Assembly (NCBI GenBank): GCA_001931905.2
Contig: MSJI02000924.1
Location: 141,480-202,008 of the forward strand
Direction: 5' to 3'
From: Cladosporium sp. IMV 00045
Lineage: Eukaryota; Ascomycota; Dothideomycetes; Cladosporiales; Cladosporiaceae
Length of the DNA stretch: 60,529 nucleotides
The position numbers and the translations under genes were made by a program. The notes beneath the pieces were generated by a model. It was not told the origin of the DNA and did no database searches. It saw only the letters and a list, made by a program, of their open reading frames with translations. Shown here one piece after another: positions 1 to 9,290 of this stretch. Within the stretch, counting starts at the first letter, position 1. Every line of letters starts with the position of its first letter.

Positions 1-600
1 CTATATAAGGGGAACGCTAGGTACGTAAGGGACTATACGTAACTCGGGGCAGTATCGGCTATACTTAGTAGCTACGTACGTATATCCTACGCTTCGTAGG
101 CCTATAGTATATAAAGTAGCGATTAGTCTTATTATCTAAGTAGCGATTACTTAATAGCCTCCTATACGTTACGAGATTTATCTTTTTAGATATTCCTTTA
201 TTATACTCCTACTCCTACTCCTACTCTAGTTAGTTATCGCTAATAAAGAGAGGGGATTACGTATAAGGTAGTAACGAAGGCGGATAGGCGATTAGTAACG
301 TCGTAAATAGAGGCGAGTATAGCGGTATCGATAAGACTACCTTAGGAGGCATTATATACGGTATTAACGTCGACGGCGGCTCTAGATTAGGAGGCGTAGG
401 CGGTAATAAGGTGATCTTCCGCCTCTTCGTAGTAGGTACTAGCGTTAGTAATACCTCCTAAGCCTCCTATAGCCTCTATAAGGGCCGTAAGGCTCGCTTA
501 GCGCTAGACCTTATTATAAATGGCTAATAATACCTTTAAATGCCTATACTACTATAAATTTAACGATACGGTCTTATTTAGGGGTCGATAACGAGGTCAT
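1..600. repeat. RIP-like mutated repeat at left edge
   Basis: CA and TG dinucleotides are almost absent while TA is very frequent, in contrast to the normal composition that begins near 605. That is the footprint of repeat-induced point mutation (CpA to TpA on both strands). No open frame survives, so I cannot say which element it was. A short run of TACTCC-type units lies near 205-225. The block is probably the right end of a larger dead transposon outside the window. Confidence 0.7.
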
Positions 601-1638
601 AAGTGTGATGCTGGTGCTGGTTTCTACGTTTGTATAAGGAACCCCATATAAAGCTGGAAAGCCGGCTAAGCCTCGCATTGACCACCTGTAACAGACATTT
701 TGCAGACGGTTATATTTCTCACGTTGGTTTGTCGTTTGAAGTCGAGCCACACATCACGCACGAGCCATTGCCCCTGGTCGTGACATCATCTTTCTTTGGA
801 AGGATTCCCATTCGGATCTCTAAAAGAGTCATCTACATGTAGCTCTTCAATGATGCCAGATCTATTTCCGCATAACTCGAATTTGCTGTCAGTTGATATC
901 TCGAAGATTGGCTCGGACCTCAATGGAGGTCAATGATGTCTGACATGGATACGCACACGTAATAGTCGCAGCTAAGATACCAGTATGGACGGAGTGAGTC
1001 CCGAAAAATAATATGTTGCTCTTGAATAATATTGCTGACCACATTTGTTCGCTCAATCATTGATGCTGGAGAACGCAAACATGACATCTACACCACCGTC
1101 ATTGGCTGGGAAGTGAGTCCGATCTCCAGAACCCTGACCCGCCTCCACACCGTCTAAACATCTCCCTCCAGAACTTCTACACATGATTTGCGTCATGACA
1201 ACCGCATGTTGACACGCTGCGCGCGACTCTACAATTGTTCGGTCTCTCGCTTACTGCTGTGCCATCACATAGCATTCATCTCAAGCTGTGATCGGTAGAG
1301 TGGCCGACGATGAATGCCTCGGCAAGGCTGCAAGCATATCCAGACGTGGTATCTATGTCATTAGGAATACGCACCAGCAACGGCATCAAGGTCATATTCA
1401 TTGACCGTTGTATTGTCTTCATATCATCATCATGACAGCTCCATATGCGATGTATGTGCATTTGCGCGTAACCGCACGCGTCAGGAGTACCGTCAACAGG
1501 ATTGACACCTGACATGGCCCCCTCTGATGATGTCCCTACATAAGTCCTCGAGGTGATTTCTTCCGTCTTTCGACTTCCTTCATACTTCAATTGCTGCAGA
1601 AGACTTCTCTTCCAGTCGGGAAAATTCACGATTTCACC
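601..1638. other. Intergenic, catalase upstream region
   Basis: I see no convincing coding sequence. The open frame at 630-842 has no recognisable content. The stretch from about 1500 to 1638 is pyrimidine-rich, as is common just upstream of fungal start codons, and probably holds the catalase promoter. Confidence 0.4.
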
Positions 1639-3482
1639 ATGAGCTCAATCAATACTTCCCTTCCCGAGGGCCGCGGGCCCCGCTACTCGCACATGCAGTC
1701 TGCGAATGAAGGCCCAATGGACATCATCGCCAAAGCATCTGGTCATGTCAGCGGAGGAAAGAGGGAGGACGATGCACCCTATTTCACCAACAATGAGGGT
1801 CATCCAATCCCCGACCCGGCACACAGCAAGAATGTCGGCGGTATCCCCTTGATGTCGGATGTGCACCTCATGCAGAAGCAGCAGCACTTCAACCGATCCA
1901 AGAACCTTGAGCGCATGGTGCACCCTTGTGGGTCCGGTGCCTTTGGCTATTTTGAGGCCACTGCAGACGTGTCAGACATGACAAAGGCGGATTTCCTACA
2001 GCGTCCTGGCGAGCGTACGCCCGCTTTTGTACGCTTTTCAACGGTCACACTGGGCCGCGAGTTTCCAGATGAAGCTCGCAATCCCAGAGGCTTCGCTATC
2101 AAGCTTTACACTGGCGAGGGCAACTACGACATCGTCGGTCTCAACTTCCCGGTCTTCTTCTGTCGCGATCCCATCCAAGGACCGGACGTCATTCGCTCTC
2201 AAGCTCGCAACCCGAAGAACTTCTTGCTTGACTATGACGCAACTTTCGATCTGTTGGGAAACACCCCAGAGGGTAACCATGCTGGACTGATGTTCTTTTC
2301 TGATCACGGTACGCCGGATGGCTGGATCAACGAGCATGGATACGGATGCCATACGTTCAAGTGGGTGAACAAGGTACGTTGGTTATCCTGACCGCATCTA
2401 GAGGAATGGGAGTTTGTGGAAAGTGTTGACAATTCACGGCAGAATGGAGAATTTGTTTACATCAAATACCACTTCATCGCAAAGCACGGCCAGAAGCAAT
2501 TGAGCCAACCAGAGGCCATCAGGATCTCTGGCGAGAACCCCGACTACTCAAAGCAGCAACTATGGGAGACTATCGAGAGCGGGAAAGAGATTGAGTGGAC
2601 GGCCAAGGTCCAGGTCATGAAGCCTGAGGAGGCAGATCCCGAGAAGCTGGGCTTCGATCCTTTCGATGTCACCAAGGTTTGGCCTCGTGGCGAGTTCCCA
2701 ATGCATGACATTGGCCGCTTGGTCCTGAACAAGAACCCAGAAAACTACCACCGCGATGTTGAGCAGGCCGCCTTCTCGCCTGGTTCCATGCCGCCTGGCA
2801 TTGAAGATTCCCCAGACCCTCTCTTGCAGCACAGAATGTGGTTCTACCGCGACGTAAGTCATTCACAATTTGTAATCAATGACATCGCAGGACTAACGCT
2901 ACGGAGGCCCAATACCACCGTGTTGGTATCAACCTTCACCAGATCCCCGTGAACTGTCCTTTCATGTCTGGCTCGCTCAGCTCTTTGAACCCAGATGGCC
3001 CGATGCGCGTAGACGCCAACCATGCTGGCGGCAAACAATACACGCCCAACAGCTTTGCACACAAGTTCCGCCCAGACGCTGCGGAAGCACCGTACAAGCT
3101 CTCCGACAATATTGTGTCCCGCAAGAGCCACTACTACCATGAAGGCAAGCTGAGCGAGTACGATCAACCTCGCGAGCTTTACAAGCGCGTGATGGATGAC
3201 AAGGCGCGCTCCAACCTGCACTCCAACACAGCTAAGATGCTGTCTCATGTCAACTACCCGATCATCTCGAAGAGGTACCTGGCCCAGATTTACTGCATTG
3301 CGCCGGAGTATGCCAAGGGTGTTTACGATTTGACCAAGTTCAAACACGAGAGGTTCGATTTCAGCGAGGTTGAGAAGGAGAGCAAGAATGCCCCGACGAT
3401 GAAAAAAGAACCCAAGTTCAGGCCGGGTGAGGGTAACCGCTTGACTGGTCTTGTGCCGAACGCACCTTTCTATGGAGCGTAG
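1639..3482 (+). CDS. Catalase, small-subunit haem type
   Basis: Haem catalase that breaks down hydrogen peroxide to water and oxygen. Exons are 1639-2373, 2443-2853 and 2907-3482, both introns in phase 0 (69 and 53 bp), giving 573 residues. The distal haem histidine lies in MVHPCGSGAFG (H95), the distal asparagine in VGLNFPVFF (N169), and the proximal haem tyrosine in RMWFY (R376, Y380). All catalytic positions are therefore intact. The protein starts with about 55 residues before the catalase core. It ends in FYGA, so there is no SKL-type peroxisomal signal, and no signal peptide is visible. Cytosolic location is an inference. Intron 2 has a strong GACTAAC branch site close to a GAG acceptor. 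An MFS transporter follows on the same strand about 880 bp downstream. Confidence 0.93.
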
Positions 3483-4358
3483 AGCAGTCTTTCACGATTA
3501 ATTACCATGACAATTGAAGATATTAGGGCAATGACACGTCTTTATTGTTGTAGCACGACACAGCACATAGAATCTCTTGTAACAGTCAAAATATCCTGGG
3601 ATCCGCTTTTATACCTTCACACAATCAAGCGCCATGATCTAGCTGACAGTTCGCCCAACACACATCGCGAAGTGCAAATCGGCATCACTACGCTTTTGAG
3701 TAGGCCCTGATCGCATGCCTCTTTTAGTCAGTAATAAGTCTGATCATTCGCCAGGTTTCAATGCCGAATCAAATGCGCCAAGAAAGACTCGAATCAGCGC
3801 AGCGATGTTGTCATCTAATTGCAGATGGCGCAACCTCAACCAAGAAGATCACCGTCGTTCCTAGTGACTGCTGCACCCAAAATGCATCTCCGACTCAACA
3901 ATGTGATTAGTTCTATTTGTTGCCACGTGGGAATGTTGTTCTGGAAAACATACATTCATGTTGCCGAGTGCTTTTAACACCCCGAGAAATTCATAATGCC
4001 TTTTGCGGCCTACAGCATCACACACTATGAAATTATTTCCTTACTCTTGTCTTAGTTTTGTATCCTGGGTAATACGTTCTCTCGTTTATCGACAACTCAT
4101 CCGCATCTAGGGCCAAAAAGTCGCTATCAGCCCCGGGAATCTCGCCATTGTCCATGCCTGATAGCCATGCCGGCAATTTTCGTCTTGGGCACTCAAGGCC
4201 TGCTAGTATCCATATTGCGTGATATCACACGGGGGGCATGTGGAGGCTTCGATTGAGCGCACGAACACAGAAAAGGCTCTCTTATAGAGCTGTATGGGAG
4301 CAATCGCCAGCAGGTCCCTTTGAGACCGATTCGACACCACCGCAGTGTTTCATAAACC
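3483..4358. other. Intergenic, no gene seen
   Basis: Between the catalase stop and the transporter start I find only short frames without recognisable content. The segment is moderately AT-rich and probably contains the catalase 3' end and the transporter promoter. Confidence 0.4.
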
Positions 4359-6449
4359 ATGGGCATCATTGCGACGTTGAAGAAGAACAGGGTTTGCGCT
4401 GTGGTCATCTCAGTATTCGATTGGTATCGTCAGTATCATCTAATATTCGTATCGAACGACACAAAACATTGACTTTACTTCTACAGCATCCCATTATCCA
4501 GCCGAGGAAAAAAAGCTCCTGCGGAAGCTCGACCTTGCTATTCTTATCTTTGGATGCCTAAATTGTAAGTCTTGAAGTGACAAGATTGCTCAGAAGAACA
4601 AGATCTAACGCAATTGCAGTCTTCTGCCGAGTATGTACAATCGTTGACAGATGACCGACCGTCACCGAAGCTGAGTTTTGCTTTCCAGTTTCTCGGCCAG
4701 CAAAACATCACCAATGCTTATGTTTCTGGGATGAGAGAAGACCTCGATGCTTGGGGCAATGAGTTGAACTACTATAATGTTGCTTGTATGTTTGCAATGT
4801 CACCCTTTTTCTATCGTGGCGCTGACAATCCAGACAACACCGCTTATGTCCTAGGGCAAATCCCTCTAATGACCTTACAAACGAAAGCAAAGATGTATGT
4901 ACTCTTGTTGCCTGAAAGATATCTTTCTACCAATTACTGACTGTCATAAGTGCACCCTACCTTCTACCTTCACTGCAGATCATCTGGGCAATTGTCGCCT
5001 TTTCACAGTCCGAGATCCAGACCAGCTGGCATTTGTACATTCTACGCGCCATTACTGGTTTCTTGGAAGCATCTTCGTTTGGTGGAACGCATCTCATCCG
5101 TAAGTCTTGTATGGTTCTGAATTCGATATTTGCTCATGAGGTATTGATCATCGTCAGTTGGATCTTGGTTTAAGAACGAAGAGCTGTTCAAACGTGCCGG
5201 CGTCTGGTTCATGGGAAACTCTCTGGGCTCCATGTTCTCCGGTTACCTGCAAGCTGCCGCATACAGTAACCTAAACGGAGTGTACGGTCGTGCTGGTTGG
5301 CGTTGGCTTTTCATCGTTCAGGGAATTGGTAAGCAGTCGACTGACTGTTCAAGCTTAGAGGAAATTGCTAACTGTAGACAGTGAGTGTCACCTTTCATTT
5401 CTTCGTAGGCAGGAAATTTTCGCTGGCTCGCTATCAATTACATCCCTTGTTAAGTGGATGGTACTGACCTTGCAATTTCTACAGATCACTCTTCCAATCT
5501 CGTTTCTCGGCTACGCTACCTGGCCTGGATTACCCATCTCCCCAAGAAGATGGTATCTCACTGCAGAGCAACACGCGCTAGCTGTCAAGCGAATGCCTGT
5601 CCTCGAGAAAGAAGGCATCACCTGGAAGACTTTCAAGTACACCCTGTCACGTCCGATGTGGTGGATCTGTGTTCCCTGCTACATGTACGTACTGAGCACA
5701 TCATCGATTCAATGAAGCACTTACTGATAAACGCCAGCTTCCTCGTACAAGCTCATTACTGGACTGGCTACATGACCTTGTGGTTGAGGCATGCAGGCTA
5801 TTCGATCAAGCTCGTGAATATTCTACCAACATTCATCGACCTTCTCCGCGCTTTGTCTTCCTGGCTCGGCACAACGCTCGCAGGATGCTTGAGTCTCCGA
5901 GGTCTATGGACGTTCCAATTCTCCTTCGTCATCTTCGCCATCATCGTCCTCGCTGTATGGAATGTCCCGGACGGTTTGAAGTTCGCCGCCTTCTACTTCG
6001 GAGGATTCTCAGGCATGGCGTCACCGATCCTGTACAGTTGGGTGAACTCAGTGCTCGCGGACAACTACGGCGAGCGCGGCCTGATCATTTCATCCATGAT
6101 GACCTTCGGCTTTTGCACGCAGATTTGGGTGCCACTTTTCACTTTCCCAACAGTTCAAGCACCACGCTTCCCGAACGGATATCCTGCAGCGGCGGTCTTT
6201 GAATTCTGCATGTGGGCCATCCTGATGTTTGGGTGCTGGTTCATGAAGCGCTGGAAGGCCAAGCATATCGACGAAGAGACACTGCCTGTTGGCGAGATTG
6301 ATGATGTTTCGAGTGCGGAGCTCGAGCAAGACGGCGCGAGGTCCGGTGTGGCGAAGACGCAAGCCAGCGATATAGTGGATGAAGTGTCGAGTGCGGAGCC
6401 GGATCGACAGATTGCGAGGCCAGGGCCTGACAAACAACACCAGGCATGA
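4359..6449 (+). CDS. MFS transporter, Dal5/Liz1-like (ACS family)
   Basis: Plasma-membrane major facilitator of the anion:cation symporter group, whose members carry allantoate, nicotinate, pantothenate or similar small acids; the substrate cannot be read from sequence. Exons by splice signals and frame: 4359-4428, 4487-4564, 4620-4630, 4689-4785, 4834-4898, 4979-5099, 5158-5328, a small exon starting at 5382, 5485-5684 and 5738-6449. Family hallmarks are [18 protein letters not shown] near the start, [41 protein letters not shown] and [12 protein letters not shown] 5-nt exon (5382-5386) gives 509 residues; a 23-nt exon (5382-5404) gives 515. One of them is needed to keep frame. The acidic C-terminal tail carries two similar DDVSSAE/DEVSSAE segments. 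The exon at 4620-4630 is only 11 nt. Confidence 0.85.
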
Positions 6450-6548
6450 GTTTGGCAAGATGCTCGAGATCCGAGATCTTGAGCAGTGGAACTATCACCG
6501 ATTGGGCGATTCATACGAGTACCGAAGCCTGAGTGATGCGTACGTAAT

Positions 6549-7601
6549 TTAGATGTACAAAATGCTAAGTGCAAGCGCGCCGCAAACAAGAGCAGAAAAA
6601 GTCATTTGTGGAGGCTTATAAGCCATAGGACTGCTTGATTGGTCGTCACCGCCTGAGTCGTTCGATTCGCCGTCCTGGTATTTATCGGAGTCTGCTTGCC
6701 CGAGACCGCACATGAGTGGGATATTGCCACCGCTCAAGGTCATGCTGTTCGATCCATGTAAAAGGCATTCGCTGAAGTCCGTGAGATCGACATCGCTGTT
6801 GACGGAGCACCATGTGTAGCAATCTTGGTAAAGGTATGTGCAGCCGTTGCCGAGTTGAGAACAACATGTGTCCATGCGTGGGTGTCTATATAGTCAACTT
6901 TCGTAAGCTTCTCTATGTTCAACAAGCACGGCAAATCGTTTGCCTTTTGATTCATCGTAATTAAACACGTACCCTCCGGGTCTTACGCAGAATGGTGGCT
7001 CAGCGCCAGGAATTCCTGACGGGACACCTGCATAAGAGCAGTTGTAAGTGGGAGAGTCTGCGGACATGTTGGCAGACGAGACTCGAAGTTGGAACAAATT
7101 AGTTACTGAGAGATCATCAAGTTGATCAAGGGTTGATGGAAAGTTCAGAGTGTCTTCAAATACAACGGATGTTGGCCTCCATATCGATAACCAAGCACCG
7201 CACTTGGCATAATCTCGACTGATGACATAGCCTTGCCAACATGCAGATTTGGTTGTAGTCTGGTTTTGTCGAGAAAGTGACCGGTCGCGTCGAAGGATTC
7301 GAGATGTCGCAGCCGGTGGCATCTGGTGGTTCGCACGTTGGAGGTGGAGCCTGAAGGTTTGCATTTATGGGCTCGTCATTCTGGGCTAAGGAGATGAGCT
7401 CCGAAGACTTCTAATCGATCACTGGTTGGTCGTGAACTCAGGATTCAGGATCGGCTAGGCGAAGAACGCACGGAACAGGAATATATCCTATTTATCCTCC
7501 AGATCAAGACATGACTGGGCCCAGACGCCGCTGCCAGTGAAAGAGACAACGCCCCAGAACATGTTGACGTACCTCGTCAGGTATGGCTTCAATTGAAGCA
7601 T
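6549..7601 (-). pseudogene. Cys-rich secreted-type protein, probably broken
   Basis: The 3' part is well supported. Frame 7364-6973 joins 6885-6549 through an 87-bp intron (GTACGT donor, TATATAG acceptor, phase 2). The product has paired cysteines (TCCSQLGNGC, DCYTWCSV) and ends in a short hydrophobic tail (MTFSALVCGALALSILYI), which looks like a GPI-anchor signal. Upstream, ATG at 7601 begins a signal-peptide-like stretch ending VWAQSC, but that frame reaches TAG after about 37 codons. A second frame containing CEPPDATGCDISNP is off by one nucleotide from the downstream frame. I found no intron that joins these parts. Either the model is incomplete or the gene carries frameshifts. I do not recognise a family. 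Confidence 0.4.
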
Positions 7602-7770
7602 GATGAAGATTGAATCTTATATTTCATAATCATGATTGGCATCAAAGACCGATCGAAAGCAATGCCCACTGTTCCTTGACCAGCCGAAGGAACCGGTTGG
7701 GCAGGTTCCTAGCTTACAATAGCGACCGCTCAAAATCTCCACCACGGTGTCTTCACTGGCCCCGTCGTGT

Positions 7771-8717
7771 CTATAGGTGACGGTCCTGCAACTCCCTCTC
7801 CGTCCAAGCCCAAAGCTCCTCGCCCTGATCATCACTTGCAACACTGCCCTCATCAGACTCTTCTGCCAGCAGCTCAGCCGGCACACCCACAGGCTCATAG
7901 TCAGTACCACTGACAACTTCTTCCGCTGTACCGGCCCACAACTGGTTCTTCACGCCATCCTCCAGCGAGCCCGTCCGCGCAGGCGCAACGACAGTCTGTA
8001 GATACCGGATTTGCTCATCGCCCGGCTCCCTGCTGAATAACTGAGTTGCCACTTCACCAGAGTGGACTGAGATGGTCGTGAATTGAGGATATCGTTTGGC
8101 GATCTGCTGCGTGTAGAGTTTGTTGGCCAACTTGCTGTGGATGTATCGCGATGCGGGAGAAATAGTCGGGTCCAGAGTTTTGAGTTGTGAGAATGCGATT
8201 CCTCCTGGAGGGCAGCGCTTCCAGCCGATTGAGGTTAGGCAAACAACTCGAACGGTGGCACTTGAGGTGGATGACGATGTCTGACACAGGGCCGGTGTCA
8301 GAAGCTTCAACAGAAGGGCATGTCCGAGATGATTCACGCCAAAGTGGATTTCGTAGCCATCGTCTGTCAGTGCTGCTGGGTGGCCGGAGATTCCTGCATT
8401 GAAATATAGGATGTCAACTCTACTGCTTTAAGCCAGGAAAGCTTTCGCTGCTTCTTTGATGGATTCGAAAGATTTCAGGTCCATTATCAAGAGAGACACA
8501 TTGGCGTTTGGTGTTTGTCGGAGGATTTCGTCGACGGCAGCTTGTCCTTGCTCAGCATTACGGGCCGTCAAGTATAAAGATGTGCAGGATTGTGTTGTGC
8601 TAACTTGAGCGCAGACAATTTGCCTAGACCCGTGTTGGCTCCCGTGATGAGGATGACTTTGCCCTTCAGTGAAGGTATGTCCTCATCAGGTTCATAGTTG
8701 ATGCTGGTGGAAGACAT
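7771..8717 (-). pseudogene. Short-chain dehydrogenase/reductase, disrupted
   Basis: NAD(P)-dependent oxidoreductase of the SDR superfamily, similar in plan to fungal retinol-dehydrogenase or bli-4 type proteins. Start at 8717 (MSSTSINYEPDED), cofactor motif TGANTGLG, NAG motif, and active site YIHSK (Tyr-x3-Lys) are all present, and the reading matter covers a full-length protein of about 315 residues. Two lesions interrupt it. Near 8568-8580 the frame shifts, where a Leu-Thr-Ala-Arg sequence is expected after HLY. At 8428-8430 an in-frame TAA replaces what should be a lysine codon in FLA-K-SSRVD. No GT-AG intron removes either. The rest of the frame is undamaged, which suggests recent loss. 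Sequencing error could explain the shift more easily than the stop. Confidence 0.75.
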
Positions 8718-9290
8718 GTAGTCTGCCTTACTTGTAGGTTTGTCGCAGAGAATGATAGCGATGCAGGACACTCTCCGGCAGTCTGTGGGAAACCCGCGTA
8801 TGATTATATGTTCGCCGCGAGCTTGATTCATTGACCCTATGTACTAGTAGTGTTGAATCCCAATGAGCTGTTCGATAATTGCACGAAGAATTCCGCTGTT
8901 CTGCACGAAGGAGCAAGAAGTGGATGTGTCTCGAGATGACCCCCTCGTCTGAAGCCGTTCAATTGTTGGGAACTAACGTCAAGCCACGGACTTAACTTCA
9001 CAAAATCCACTGGCTGCATAAGAAGCGTGAATGATTCAGGGTTCTCGGTCCGTAGATATGACTGATAACATGTTGTTTCAACCTATGTATTGAAATGGCA
9101 AACAATTCGGCAGACGCGGCAGCTAGCGAAGTACTAAAGATACCAATCACTGGAACGAGAAAGAGAAAAAGTAGAGATGATGCGCACTGATATTACCACA
9201 GCCATACCAACAATCACCAAGGAAACAAAATAAAAAGAAAGGAAAGGCTAAACAAAGGGAAACCCGAGAAACCATCCTTCCACCAACAAT
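8718..9290. other. Intergenic, no gene seen
   Basis: It lies between the 5' end of the damaged dehydrogenase and the 3' end of the methyltransferase-like gene. It is A-rich near 9150-9250 and holds only short frames. The right part is probably the 3' untranslated region of the gene ending at 9291. Confidence 0.35.
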
